Shown: piece by piece, positions 39,792 to 52,049 of the stretch
Layout of the letters: each line of letters opens with the position of its first letter
Numbering within the stretch: the stretch's first letter is position 1
Source of the DNA: Punctularia strigosozonata HHB-11173 SS5
Taxonomy: Eukaryota > Basidiomycota > Agaricomycetes > Corticiales > Punctulariaceae
Direction of reading: 5' to 3'
Assembly: GCF_000264995.1 (NCBI RefSeq)
Contig: NW_006767438.1
Location: 470,911-534,910 of the forward strand
DNA: 64,000 nucleotides
Made by a program: the position numbers and the translations under genes
Notes under the pieces: model-generated
What the model was told of the DNA's origin: nothing
Databases searched by the model: none
The model's input: the letters and a program-made list of their open reading frames with translations, nothing else

Positions 39792-40217
39792 TCAAAACGG
39801 CGCTATGAAACACGCATTGTAGAAGGAACTTCCACCGCACCTCCCAAAGTGGTCCGAGATGATCTCATTCCCGTTCTCCACGCTGCTACTGCAGCAGCAC
39901 GCCCGGAGCAGCGCGATCACCCCAAGCAAAATCTCTGCCTGCAGCGCCCACCCTCCCGAGCATGTGCCGCCCGTAAAATGTAGCGGGGGGAAGGGATTCT
40001 GATAATCGATGGGACCCATACGCCGGGTGCACTGCCGAGTACTTGCGACCGCGTCGTCATCCGGCACGATCAGATACATACGGTGGGTCGAGCTTGCCCA
40101 GCGTTTGCGGAGGGAGGCGTGCGCCGGTGCAAGGATTACGAACGATCATCGTTGTCATAAGTATGATATGGATGTACAACATACAGAGACCATGGGCGAG
40201 CTTCTGGCCCAAAGGAA
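39792..40217 (-). pseudogene. Family A (MYND-like Cys-rich) relic
   Basis: Degenerate copy directly 3' of the next family-A gene. Frames give YLIVPDDDAVAST (compare LWVVPDVEPTQSQ), NPFPPLHFTGGTCSGG (compare NPPLQLMGGTRSDAG), ALQAEILLGVIALLRACCCS (compare LQAELLLEEDALLRVCCYCG) and FGRCGGSSFYN. The zinc-type cysteines are partly lost and the frame is broken, so it is dead. It sits tail to tail with the intact CHAT gene, about 120 bp beyond its stop. Confidence 0.7.
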
Positions 40218-40849
40218 TCATGTGCGGGTCAGCGATAACACCCTGCGACCGAGAGAAGTGAGTGCACGACCAAAAAAAGTCTTGCCGGCGCACTGCGAGA
40301 CCGTCAGACAAACGAGGGCGCTCAGACGAGAACGCAGAAGCACACCTTGCTGCACCAGTACAAGGAGGTATAACCGCTCCCATCACACCTCTCATATCGG
40401 TCCGATAGAGGCCAGTTTGCGTTTTCCATGCTGCCGCAGTAGCAGCACACCCTGAGCAGCGCATCCTCTTCTAGCAGGAGCTCCGCCTGCAGCGCCCGCC
40501 CATATGATGTCCCAGCGTCCGAGCGTGTGCCACCCATCAGTTGGAGCGGCGGGTTCTCCCAAGGTTGAGCGAGCAGCGCGTCAAGCGTGCTTCCGGGCGC
40601 CTGCGATTGCGTTGGTTCCACGTCAGGCACAACCCACAGCACCGGCTTTCCGTCGGGGGAAAGCTCGGCGGGTGACGTGGAGTTGAGCGTGGTGAGGTAG
40701 CGAACGGCGGGAACGTCGGGACCCGTGGCGGTCACCAGCGCGTACTGGGCCAGGTCGGTGTCCGCTTTGCGCGCGACGGCGAACGGGATGACGATCGTGA
40801 AGGTCCCGACGGAGTAAGTCGCGATGCGGTCGCGGATGTAGCCCTCCAT
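40218..40849 (-). CDS. Family A: ~200-residue Cys-rich (MYND-like) protein, copy A1
   Basis: I do not recognise a named family. Start at 40849 (MEGYIRDRIATYS) is chosen because it aligns with the start of the copies at 52567 and 63436; an upstream ATG at 40876 is in frame. The body shows VIPFAVARKADTDLAQYALV, LTTLNSTSPAELSPDGKPVL, WVVPDVE and RALQAELLLEEDALLRVCCY. Then comes C-x2-C (CCYC), RYERCDGSGYTSLYWCSKC, which resembles a MYND zinc finger with the last ligands missing. An intron at 40293-40345 precedes the final exon CAGKTFFGRALTSLGRRVLS. It is head to head with the ART-like gene at 41533. A minus-strand frame upstream (40949-41185, MAMARGFGSNEFLFTALW) has a faint F-box look and could be a separate exon. 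Confidence 0.6.
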
Positions 40850-41387
40850 GAGTGAGCTTTGTGGATTGATGGGCACAGAGGACTGCTAGATGTGATGTTC
40901 TACATCAGCCCGAGCCTTTCCCTGTTATTTCTGTTCTGACGGAGGAGCTCAAGGCTGCTCAAGGTCGCGGGAGGACTCTGTGGCGGCGATCTCCGAGTGG
41001 CGCTGCAGCGTTCGACGACGGACACAGCCTCGCGCGAGCGACTTTGGTTCTGCCGCCATGTCCACCAGCTTCCAAGCCTTACCAGCTCGTCCAAGATCTC
41101 TAAGGGTGCCTAGACGTTGATGAAGGCATGGCCACAAAGCAGTAAACAGAAACTCGTTGCTACCGAATCCTCGTGCCATAGCCATATCAGGGCAAACTCA
41201 AGCGGATATCATCGGATCGCCAGCGGATGAACTGGACGAAACGGAAAGATGCCACGGTGAATGATGCGCCAGACGCCTTCCTGTCATTTTCCTGAAACAC
41301 TCTGGTCGGTCATCTTGGTGTGCGCCAACAACTGCCGAAGATTATGGGCATCCACATCTGGGCTCCGGAGCGGCGCTTGAGATCGCA

Positions 41388-41394
41388 TATAAAC
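41388..41394 (+). promoter_or_regulatory. TATA-like box of ART-like gene 1
   Basis: TATAAAC lies about 140 bp upstream of the ATG. The downstream sequence (CACGGATTGCTGG, GATCC, AAGG) is shared with the equivalent leader of the paralogue (near 51480 on the minus strand), so the promoter was duplicated with the gene. Confidence 0.5.
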
Positions 41395-41532
41395 CTCTCA
41401 AGGATGGACGCAAACATCACGGATTGCTGGATCGATCCCAAGGGCGTTCACGACTTCCTTCCTTCCTTCTGTTCTTTTTTTTGGGGGGGTCTTGCCATAA
41501 TCTCGACTTAATTTCCTTCGCTTTCGCTCATC

Positions 41533-43048
41533 ATGGCTCGCCTTAACAACTCCTTCTTGATCTTCCTCCTTGCATGCGTTCTCCTCGTGGACGCGGTACC
41601 CCTTGGGCTCAAAAGACCGACCACGAAGAGCTCTCCGGTGAAGGCGCCACCGATCAAGGCGCCGCCAGTCAAGGCTACCCCCATCGTGGCGAAGACCACT
41701 GCAAAAGCTGCTACTACAGTGCGTATCCTGTCTTCCGGCCTTCGCTCACATCCCTGATTTGAAGACGGAATAGGCTCTCCCTACACTCGTAAAGACGACT
41801 TCGGCAGCTGTGACTAGGATCTCGACAACGGCAGCTGCCGCTAAAACTACCAGCGCAGTTTTCAGCAACAAGTCTGCCACTTCTAGCACGTCGATCGTTA
41901 CCACATCGGTCGGTCGCACGTCCGCCACATCTGCTATCACAAGATCCAGCGCCGTCTCGAGCTCTTCGGCAGTGTCTGCATCTTCGCTCGCGAGCTCGTC
42001 CACCGCGTCTTCCGCCCTCACCTCGGCCTCCGCGACCCCGTCCAACGGAACTGCGGCAGCAGTACGTTTACGGCTTGTTCCGGCTCGTTGACGGTTTTAC
42101 TGAGAACGGAGTATCTTGTGTCTTAGTGTCCCATCAAGGCCACCAACTCTACGAAAACGGCCAAGAAGACGGCTCGCGACGATCTCTTCCGCCGCGTCGG
42201 TACCCCAGAGTTCATCGGCTGGCACGGAACCAACTCTGTACATATCCTACGCACATCGCATGTCCGTGTACGCCGTAGGGTCTGATCCATGCTTGTCGCT
42301 ATGCAGATCACCGCCGACTTCTGGGTGTCTCAGGGAGGCACGATCAGCAAGCCGCCGGCGCCCAAGGCGGGCATCTTCGACTCGTTCACCTTCGACTTCT
42401 TCGGCCAAACGAACAAGCAGGCTGACCTCACCTCCGGTGCCGACCAGGCACTCGGCGTGGGTCTCTACGTCGCCGACCAGCGCGCTTTGTGAGTAGTGAC
42501 CACAAACGCCTCCGTCGCTCGCAGGGAGATGCTGACCCTGACAATCACGCAGCGCCGAAAGCTTCGCAAACGTGAACGTCCAGGTGAACAAGGCCAAAGA
42601 CGCGACGTTTGCCGGCACGGCCAAGGTCTGCGCCATCTTCGCCAAAGACTCCGCGAACTGGCGCACGGCGATCACCAAAGCCTTCATTCCGACGAACCTC
42701 ATCGGCGACTCGGCGGACGCGACGAAGAAGGCCGCGCTCGAGAACAAGCGGCTCGCGCAGATCAAGGGCGCGCTCGCGCTCGCCGGGCGCAGCGTGCAGA
42801 ACGCCGCGAACGTGGTCAAGTTTGGCGTGCTGTTCCCCGGGGCGACGGGCGTCGCCGGCACCGTCAACCAGCTCGTCCTCCCGAGCGCGATCACGACCTT
42901 GTTTTCTGCGACGTGCTTCGATCCTGCGGCTGCCGCCGCGAGCGGCCAGGGAGATCTGGATTATAGTAGTGTAGCGCAGAGGACGGAGTGGTGCATCGTG
43001 AGCGAGACGGGAACGGACCCATGCGCGCAGCCAGCGCAGTGCGGGTGA
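41533..43048 (+). CDS. Secreted ADP-ribosyltransferase-like protein 1
   Basis: Five exons, all GT-AG. The signal peptide is hydrophobic (MARLNNSFLIFLLACVLLVD, then AVPLG). A long Ser/Thr/Ala-rich linker follows (about residues 60-150), probably O-glycosylated. The conserved domain begins EFIGWHGTNS and continues to LGVGLYVADQRA, then NVVKFGVLFPGAT, NQLVLPSAIT and SATCFDP. A His-Gly-Thr strand, a later G-x-G-x-Y strand and a third conserved strand with Gln is the pattern of H-Y-E/Q ADP-ribosyltransferases (diphtheria-toxin/PARP type), so ART activity is proposed but not shown. Conserved cysteines (VCAIF, ATCFD, EWCIVS, DPC) suggest disulfides. The paralogue is at 50.0-51.4 kb on the other strand. 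Secreted, so possible roles are effector, anti-animal or inter-microbial protein; none is established. Confidence 0.75.
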
Positions 43049-43446
43049 GCAGCTATGTGGCGATGAAGGGGTTATTCATTCGAGCTGTCGTCATTCCGAA
43101 GTCCGGGTCAATATACAGGGAATCTATATGTACACATTATAATCATTACCTTACATTCCACCAGCTATACATTCAACTGGTGCGCTCGAGCTTCCAGGTT
43201 TGGGATCGTTTGATATATCGATTTCCCATAGACAAGACTGCTCCTGCGCATGCTCGACGACCTCAGCCTACAAAACAACGCGCTTTTCAAGTACGTCCCT
43301 GTCCTTGTGGGAGGAATAGCACATCTGAGGCTTGTACGTCTTATCGTATCAGGCAGGTCACGACGAGTGGCAATCCATTGATTTCGATGTCTGGTGAGAA
43401 CAGGCACAACGAGGATGGCCTAGATGAGGATGCAACACCGTTCTGT

Positions 43447-45122
43447 TCAATACTGGCTTGCACCAATGACGGCAAGCTTATGACTCTCCACATCAACGAA
43501 CACCTGGAAGCAGCATGCATCAGCAGCATACGGGGATCAGAGCTGATAAATGAGGCACTTACCTCTGGATTGGTAATGCGGGGCTGTTCATACGTCAGTA
43601 CGTTTGCCTGCACGTTGGAACAACAATCAAGGCTGGGCAAAACAAGCCAGAAGGATCGGCAGTTCACCTTTGCCAGCGAATCTGTTGTGCTGGCTATTAT
43701 GCGGGAACGTTCATATCCTCCTCCAGCTCGCGAGTTCAATGTTGACATCAACGTGCAGGAGTAAAGTTTACCGAGAGGAAAGTTGAAGGCGAGATGTCTG
43801 CGAATGGCTAGTGAGACCATCGCTAGATTGGTACAAGCATGTCACTCACAGGCCGGTTGACTGAGAATGTGCGCCAACTAAGTTGGAATCTGGATGATGT
43901 TGAAGGCAAACTCACCGTGGACAGGTACACCACCAAGTCCATGATTGCCCAAATGGATGTTATGAGACCATTCTGCACGGTCGCTGAATGGCAGACATCA
44001 GAACTCGTGCAGCTGCCATGGGTGTTTGCACAGCAAGCAAAACCCACTCCTTATAATCTTATCGACCAGCCTATCGGTAGCTGCGAAACCTGTCTTGTGC
44101 CGCCGCAGGTTCCAGGTCAGAGATATAGTTATAGCCGTATCGCCTACACATCTAGTCAGAAACGCAGGCATGGAACTTCCAGGGTGAATTGATAACCACA
44201 TGCTGCTGCAGAGATGAGCCAGACAATGACTACAGCCTTCCCATGAGAAAATGAGCAAGTAATCACAATCATAGGAGCACCTTCCACTCACCCTGAATCG
44301 TTGATATTGTGTGAACTCGGGAATAAATCGAATGGCTATCGCGGTACCAATCCCACCTACTGCATGATGGTTCTCGGTATGTGTATATCAGCGCAAATGG
44401 ATCAGGACATACGAGCTGAAATGCAGGCTGCAGCTCCGATGCATATGGAAATCCACGCGTAACCCGGCTTTGCTATAATCCTATCCAAAGCGCGTACAGT
44501 TGAAGCAAGGATAGGAAGCTTCATATTACGAACTGCGCACCTAATCCTCCACGCGAAGAACAGTTGCGACATAGTACCAACGATGCCCTGCGATGACCCG
44601 TCATTTCCCGTGCGAGATATGCCATCATGCTCAAACTTACGACCATTGCTGGATCTACCGAAAACATGCGTATTGAATGCCACTGCATTGACGTTGAAAG
44701 TAAGGCACGCACCAGTCGAGAAAACTTGACAATGACATCAGTCAATATGAGACGGTATCGAGGGGTGCAACGCACCCCAATTTCCGTTCTCTAAAGCTGC
44801 AAAATCACCTGCAAAGCGCGTGAGCACAGAGAGTATATAGAATAGGGGAAGGGTCGCGTGTACCGAAACGATTGACCAATATGTCGTAAATCCACCATAT
44901 GTCAAATACACAGTTGACCGTATCTGCAAGAAGTAAGATTGCGACGAATAGCTTGATTCCAAGCTTGTCCCTGTTTCATGTTCAACCGGTTGTAATTGTG
45001 AGAATTACAGACATGATATACCTTGTAAATGTCGTGAAGTAAAAAAATGCTTGGCTCAATAGGATTCCGAACAAGGTGACGTTACAGAACGTGCCCGCAA
45101 GCGCAGGGCCATGACTATACAT
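43447..45122 (-). CDS. DUF6534-type multi-pass membrane protein
   Basis: Fungal seven-helix-like protein of unknown function, common in agaricomycetes. The start at 45122 gives MYSHGPALAGTFCNVTLFGI, then LLSQAFFYFTTFT. After an intron comes RDKLGIKLFVAILLLADTVN, CVFDIWWIYDILVNRFG; then QLFFAWRIRCAVRNM; VGGIGTAIAIRFIPEFTQYQ; VIVWLISAAACG; DTAITISLTWNLRRHKTGFA; TVQNGLITSIWAIMDLVVYL; and the family signature FNFPLGKLYSCTLMSTLNSR. The tail probably ends ESHKLAVIGASQY at 43447 after a last intron starting GTAAGTGCCT. Order and motifs fit DUF6534 well; exact exon edges are uncertain. It lies between the two ART-like genes. Confidence 0.72.
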
Positions 45123-46506
45123 ATAGATATCAGATGGATACGTTCGATTGCCTGCAAAGTGGCATTTACGCGATGGTCGCCGGAGAGGGCATACCGAGAG
45201 CGAGTCAGGGTTGTCGATGTGAGGGTGACAGGGGAATTGCCACAACAACGGGGGTACTGGGCTCTACAAGGGCGATAAAGGTGACCTTTTGCCAAAGAGA
45301 ACAGCGATGCAATTATACGGTTGGAGAACGTGTGATCCAAGATGACGAAAGAACACTGCTCCGTACACGTACGTCCAAAGAAGCCAGCCAGTATGGTGTC
45401 GCTTCACAACAATACGCTTCGGATTGCTGTCGGCATTGATGTATCAGAATGATGGTCCAGAGACAGAGGAGTAAGATTACCGGCGTCCAGTGTGTGTGCT
45501 CGAGGGGACCGATGACAGCAACCACTACCAGAGCTTGAGCCCCAAAAGATTATGGCAGTGGGGCTGGGCCTGGCCAAATTCGGATATGCAGGTGAGGAAT
45601 CTTGAACAATCCCTGCTTCGCCCTCTGCCGTCACGAACCTATCGACTGACTCAGTACGATGTACGTGTGGAGCGCTGTTTGGGTGCCATGCTATCGTAGT
45701 GATTGGTACCTTCGTATGCGCAGAGCTGTTGATAATCCAGAGTCCATGGGCCTAGTAAACTTGTAGACGCATATGAACGTTTGAAGACCTTGATTGAAGA
45801 GCGGTAGCACAAGAAGCACACGGAGTTCAAAGAGATGCCCCAGCCTGAACAGCCAATAGGGGAAGCCTGTGCAAGTAACGCCGCGCTCTCGATGAGAGAG
45901 TCGTACGTAGTCGCATTGTATGTTCATTATACGTCGGATCCAGGATCATGAGGCCTGACGCGGTTACATACAAACTTTCTGCGCTGTTTGCCACAACGAC
46001 TGCGTGGCGCTCGGCGCGGTGGGAACAATGTGGAAGATACTTGCATGATTCCGAGCAGCCGTCGAGCGGGTGACAACGGATTCTTTGGACAGCAAGCAAG
46101 AAGGACGGCGACTTCCCCAATTAGCAACATGGGGAACGGCACAAGCAACGGCAGATGGCCCAGCGCTGTTGCGTGAGTGAAAGGCAGTGAAAGCGCTGTC
46201 GAAGCGGATGGCGCGAGGTCCCAGCGGCGGCTCGTGCCTTTCGGCCAACGACTTCTCGATGTCTGTCATTTCCAGTTCTGCAACCATGCGCGAGGCCTCT
46301 CCCTTGGTCTATCCAGGGACTCAATTACACCGAGACGCCATTCAAGGTTCGAGGACTGCACTGTGAAGCACTCGACTCGATAAGATGCTGTCACGACCGG
46401 GTCTCCGAAACTGACTGGGGCATATAAGCACATCAGAGCCCGCCCCAAAAGTACACACAATTCTGCCGCATACAGCTGCTCTCTGCTTTGGATTGTATAT
46501 CCCAAG
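45123..46506. other. Intergenic, no confident gene
   Basis: 1.4 kb between two divergent starts. Minus-strand frames at 45313-45525 (VILLLCLWTIILIHQCRQQ) and 45691-45927 are hydrophobic and could be remains of another membrane-protein gene, but I cannot join them into one. A TATA-like CATATAAGCA at 46421-46430 lies about 80 bp upstream of the oxidase ATG. Confidence 0.45.
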
Positions 46507-49248
46507 ATGGCCAACGACACTTACTCCAATTACGAAGTAATCATCGTCGGAGGTGATCGTCAATACATCCATTCCCCTTGGGGAAGAGTACTAACGCTCC
46601 TCTTCTTCCTTGCCTTGCGCAGGTGGAACTGCCGCTGGCGTTATTGCAGGCAGGCTGGCGGCGGCAGATTCCAACCTACGAATCCTCGTTCTCGAAGCCG
46701 GCCCGCACACCAGGGACCAGCTGATTCACACTCAACCGGCGCGTTATCTTGCCCACCTCGCGCCGACCAGCACTACCGTCAGATTCTATGTGGGAAAACC
46801 CAGTGAACACCTGGGCGGTCGCCAAGTTGTGGTCCCATGTGGCGCCTGCCTCGGTGGGGGATCGAGCGTGAACTTTGCGATGTACACTCGTGCGAGTGCT
46901 TCAGATTACGACGATTGGAAGAACATATATGGGAATCACGGGTGGGGATCAAACGACTTGAACCCGCTACTGCGTAAAGTACGCCTTACGAGGAGCTTTT
47001 CAATGTTGTTGCTGAGTATCCCCATCATAGACGGAGACTTACCAAGTCGCTGAAGGCATGCCTACTCATGGCTACGATGGTACGTCATCTGTCTTCTTGA
47101 ATATACGAATATTTGACGTCTCGCATTATGTACTGTCAGGACCCTTAAAAGTATCGTACGGTGGAGCATTCATCACCATCGGACAAGAGTTCCTTGGCGT
47201 CGCTTCTGCGTATGACCCTGATCGTCCCATTCTCGAAGACATCAACTCGCTTTCCGCAGGCAACGGTTACGGGGTGAGTCAGTAAAGTAGTGATTTTCTC
47301 GAAGTATGCTCATGTATGAATCTATAATGGTCCTGTAGCGATGGCAAAAGTAAATCATCTCCACCACAGTGCTTAAAAACTGCATGCTAACCGTCTTCGA
47401 CAAGGTGGATAAGCGGCGACAAAGGAACCCGCTCCGATGTCCCTCACCACTTCTTGTACAACCAGTCGCACAACAATAACCTGGTCATCGAAACTGGGTG
47501 CCTCGTTCGCCGCGTCCTCTTCGAGTATGTTTATCCATGGTGTGAGATGTCGTCAAGACGTAGAACTCATACCCGGGCAGCGATAAACGTGCGTCAGGAG
47601 TTGAATACACATACTCCCCGCGGGTGCGTCCAAACGAAGATTGCAAATCTATCAGGATCGCACGCGCCAGCAAACTCGTCGTTATAGCCGCAGGCGCCTT
47701 GGGATCGCCACAGGTCCTCGAACGTTCTGGTGTTGGCCGCAAGGATGTGCTTGATAAAGTTGGCGTCAACCAGATCGTGGACTTGCCTGGAGTAGGGACT
47801 GATTACCAAGGTTTGTGTTTGAATATCGACGGCACGTTGAACAAACTATCTTCTTATGCTACATAGACCACCAGGTCATCTTTGCCCCTTATCTGGCCCC
47901 GGATACCTGTGATACCTTGGATGGCATTGTTAGGAGTGACGAAACAGAGGTTCAGAGTATGATCTTCCCGCTCACGTCATTCTCGTGCGAACCTCAATAT
48001 ATGATTCAAAACAGGATGGAACACTATATGGGAGAAAGATGGTAAAGGTCTGATGGCGCACAAGCAAGTTCCCTTTTACGCGAACTAGGTTAGTAATATG
48101 ACGGAACTGTCCTAGTGCTCTGGACGCTGGTGGCAAATTGCGCCCCACCAATGCGGAGCTGCAACAGATCGGCCCGGCGTTTGCAACTCGGTGGCATGAA
48201 TATTTCGCTACGGAAGACCATCAGGATAAGCCCGCCTACTGGATCGGTGCGGTTGCATTGTGTGTATTCGCACGAGACCGCAATCTTTGTTACGATTCTA
48301 ACCAGGCCATGCGGCAGACTCGTAGGGGATCCGAGTAGGTCACCATACCGGAAATACTTCTCTGTAGGATACTTTCTGGTAAGTGCTACCCTCGTGACCC
48401 ACGGATGTCACCATAGCAATTTTGCTGGATAGGAGTACCCCTCATCCAGGGGTTATATCCATATTACATCAAAGGAAAACGTTGATGCTTCGCCAGAATT
48501 CGATCCTGGATACTGTAGCAGGTGAATGCTATATTATCCTGCACTAAGAATCAGTCTATTCAAAAACTACGATCAGACCAGATGACCTAGAGCTTCTAAG
48601 CTTCTTATACAAGAAATCGCGCGAATTTGCGCGGCGAATGCCGTCATATCGTGGAGAGTATCTCCCAGGCCATCCACAGTTCCCGGAAGGCAGCAAGGCT
48701 GCCGTTTCCGAATCTGGAACACCCGTTGCGAACGATTCTCCGGACATCCAATACGACGAAAGGGATGAGGAAGCCATCCAGACATACACTAGGGCCACAG
48801 GTCCGTATTTCCGCGTCTACAGTAGCATCATTGATGTACTCACAACCTTCGCCTTCGTAGTGGGGACAGCATGGCACTCGGTTAGACATTCGTTATGGGC
48901 GGAGCACAGAACCTGATATCATCATTGATACGTGTCAACAGCTTGGGACATGCGCGATGAAACCTAGAGAAGACGGAGGGGTCGTCGATGCTGATCTCAA
49001 CGTGTATGGGACGACATGCCTCAAAGTGGCCGGTGCGTGCGCGCGCGGACGTGGCCCGAGGAATCTGATGCCAATTCTCTTGTAGATATGTCGATTGCTC
49101 CCGGTAATGTCGGAGCTGTGAGTTACGAACATTCTTTTTGCCGATTTCAGGACTGAATATCCGCTAGAACACGTACTCCACCGCACTTGTCATTGGAGAG
49201 AAGGCGGCACTGATCATCGCTGATTATCTTGGGATCAAGAGCATATAA
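46507..49248 (+). CDS. GMC-family alcohol oxidase (AA3_3-like)
   Basis: FAD-dependent oxidoreductase that would oxidise a primary alcohol to aldehyde with release of H2O2. The FAD-binding fold is NYEVIIVGGGTAAGVIAGRL (split by an intron at the first glycines), then ILVLEAGP. PCGACLGGGSSVNFAMYTRA is the GMC flavin loop, followed by DYDDWKNIYGNHGWGSNDLN as in methanol/alcohol oxidases. GMC signature 2 follows (LVVIAAGALGSPQVLERSGV). Near the end are the catalytic pair His (TAWHSLGTCAMKPREDGG) and Asn (APGNVGANTYSTALVIGEKA). It ends ADYLGIKSI, without the ARF-type peroxisomal signal of classic methanol oxidases. About nine short introns. All key residues are present, so it looks functional. Confidence 0.85.
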
Positions 49249-50047
49249 AATTCGCTGGTCAAAAGTATGCTGCTATACTGGAGCTCATCGCATGACGATG
49301 GCTTCGTCACCTCAACCTTGGGCAGAGAGTTAAAGAATGAGGACTATGCATATCGCTCATTTCGAACTGTCGATCTGTGTGATGCCCTCATGTTACTTTG
49401 ACCAAACAATGTCGACTCCGATAGTCGTTTTTCCCTGGCAGGGACTACTTTCGCATATTTTCTAACCTTGTGAAGCTCGGGGCTAGCTCTCCTCTCCTCC
49501 TCAAGATCAACTTCACGCGGTGGCTATACGATTACATGGACTCTTGTATCGATCCCTTTTGGCTGCAAGCCGTCAACCCCACTGCAACGTGTTACCATCC
49601 GAAGCAGGCATTATTGCATTGAGTCCGTTTATCAACCCGGAGCATTTCAAGTTGGCGCTATCTGCGATAAGTCTCGCGCGCGGGGCCAGTGCATGTTTCC
49701 ACTGGCGCGTGCGATCATGCATTGGACGCCGCCAGGTGATGAGCTCGTGCAGCTGGAAGCATACCTGATGACGACTCCGTGACGTGCTCGATGTCGGATT
49801 AGAAGGCGTGTTCAGATAGCGAACCTGATATCATGTTCTGCTTGCCCTCAATATGCACTGCATGAAAGACGAGCCGCACCCTTCGCGATGAGGGCAATCG
49901 AATCGGGTATAACATACAGGTTACAGTGCAGTATACATATATTAAAGCACCAAATCCCACAACAACTCAACAAGAACGATGGTAAACCTTCAACTCATGG
50001 AGATGCTGAGCCTGATCCTCTCGCTGAGCGTGATCCCTCCGCCGGGC
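49249..50047. other. Intergenic with an unrecognised coding-like fragment
   Basis: About 49510-49770 on the plus strand gives frames that read like protein: TRWLYDYMDSCIDPFWLQAV NPTATCYHPKQALL, then SPFINPEHFKLA, and SRARGQCMFPLARAIMHWTP PGDELVQLEAYLMTTP before a stop. They lie in different frames and I cannot name the family. It is most likely a gene fragment. Confidence 0.4.
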
Positions 50048-51379
50048 TCATGCCCCTGTGGGGCATGACGCTCCCTTGCACTTCTTTGTCGAGTCACGGC
50101 ACGGATCCACCCCCGTCTCGCTCACGATGCACCAATTCGTCCTCTGCGCCGATGTCGTGTATTCATCGAAGTCTGGGGGTTTGCTTGGCACGTCCGCAGG
50201 ATCAAAGCACGTCGCGGAAAACAACTCCGTGATTGCGCTTGGGATCATCAGCTGGTTGGCCTTGCTCGAAGGCCGACTCGGGTCCAGCACGCCAAACTTG
50301 ACCACCCGCTGAGCATTTTGCACGCCCCGGTATGCAGCATTGAGCACGCGTACAATATGATCGAGGCGCGCGTCCTCAAATGCCTTCTTCTGCGTGGCCG
50401 TGCCGTCGTCGCGGATGAGATTCCGGGGAATGAAGGCCTTGGTAACCGCCGTACGCCAATTGGCAGAGTCCTTAGCAAAGATCTGGCAGACCTTGGGCGT
50501 CCCGGCGAAACTGGGGTCTTTGAGCCTGTTGATATTAGTGTTCCCATTTGCAAAACCACGCGCACTACACCATTATGTCAATAAATTCAACATCAAGCCC
50601 TGATAAGTGAAGCCACTGACATATCAAGGTCGTCAGTGACGTACAGGCCAGTACCAAGCTCTTCGTCAGCGCCGGATGTGAGGTCGGCCTGCTTTCTGGT
50701 TTGACCAAAGAAGTCGAAAGTGAACGAGTCAAAGATCCCGGCATTGGGCGGCGGCGGTTTGCTGATCGTACCCCGGCGTCCGGCCCAAAAGTTGGAGGTA
50801 ATCTGTAGAATGACAACATATGTTTAGTTGTCATGAGGTGCGCAGTGGAGCGGACTGCTCTACAACGTACAGAGTTAGTTCCATGCCACCCGATAAATTC
50901 TGGCCCACTGGAGATCGGAACGGCAGACGAGCTGCCAAGCGAAGGCGCGGAAGATACCACGGAGCTCGACACTACGCCTGAGCTTGTAGTGGCAGACGTC
51001 GTGGATGTGCCAACAACCAATGCACTAGTAATCGACGCACTGAAGATGGAGGGAGCAGACTTGATGCTGAGCGCGACAGGAGTGGGTGTAGTCGTCGATA
51101 TCCTTGCCACAGATGTGAGGGTCGCCTTCACTGATGGTACGACCTATTGCCATCTTCGTATCGGTATGAACGGCCAGATGATACATCACGCACGACGTTG
51201 ACAGCTTTGCTGCTTGTTTTCGCGACCACGGGAAGTGCTTTGACTGGTGACGCATTGACCAGCGGTGCCTTGAACCGGGAGGTATTCGTGATGGGCCCGT
51301 CGAGCACAAGTGGTACGGCATCCACCAGAAGTATACAAGCAAGGAAGAGAATTAAGTACGACATGGTGAGGCGCGCCAT
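50048..51379 (-). CDS. Secreted ADP-ribosyltransferase-like protein 2
   Basis: Paralogue of the gene at 41.5 kb, on the opposite strand. Signal peptide (MARLTMSYLILFLACILLVD, then AVPLV), then the Ser/Thr-rich linker, then the same domain: EFIGWHGTNS, IFDSFTFDFFGQT, ELGTGLYVTDD, RVVKFGVLDPSR, NQLMIPSAIT, SATCFDP and a Cys-containing C-terminus (NWCIVSETGVDPC) with extra CKGASCPTGA. The His, Tyr and Gln positions match copy 1, so no obvious inactivation. Intron positions also match, including the one right after the HGTNS motif. A TATA-like TATATAAAT lies at 51507-51515 (minus), about 130 bp upstream of the ATG. Enzyme activity and target are unproven. Confidence 0.72.
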
Positions 51380-52049
51380 AATGAAAATACGTGAAGAAGG
51401 TCAGAACGAGGCGCTTATGAAAACAACCGAAGAAGAAGGGTGAAATGAGCGAGAAATTCCTTGGATCGGGCCAGCAATCCGTGAGGTTGCTCTTCATGCT
51501 CGAGGGATTTATATATGTTGTCGTGAGCTAGAAAACATTTGGGGCTTCCAGGAAGTGTTGGTGAAGACCAAGATACCCGAACGAGAGTTTCCAGAGTTGG
51601 CAAGCACATCTTGGCCAGCGCAAGTGCTGGCAAAGGCTGGTCATGACACTGGAAGAGCCGGAGCACTCAGAGGCATGATCCAGATCACGACGCAAGGCTC
51701 TGCAGATGGAACCTGACGAAGCAGGTGCTGTCAGACACGACCTGGATGTACTATAGTCGCGGAGTTATACGTCGAACACAAGCACCGTGTCGAGAAGTAA
51801 CAAGACGACCTGAGACTTGAGCTTGACTTTGCGGTGCAATTGGCGCTAGAGCGCGCGTGCGATGAGCTAATATTATTTGGCCTGCTTGTCCACAGTCACG
51901 ACCGGCTAATGCCGGACACCCCGTCAATGCGGTCCGCGCTTATTTACATCGAATTTCCAGCTGTCGTCTGCGTTAGTAGTCTGATGATCAGAATTGTGCA
52001 GGGAATATGCAGTGCATCGATACCCGAGGCAGCTTCTTCGGAGCGTCGC
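51380..52049. promoter_or_regulatory. Divergent intergenic region, ART-like 2 / family A copy A2
   Basis: Contains the ART-like 2 promoter (TATA-like at 51507-51515 on the minus strand). Short frames only; no recognised gene. Confidence 0.45.

Noticed and set aside
40949-41185. Minus-strand frame with a faint F-box look upstream of family A copy A1
   Set aside because: The similarity to F-box sequence is weak and no equivalent is kept upstream of copies A2 and A3, so it is only mentioned under A1.
45313-45927. Hydrophobic minus-strand frames, possibly another membrane-protein gene
   Set aside because: They look like membrane segments, but I could not connect them by splice sites or match them to the DUF6534 pattern.
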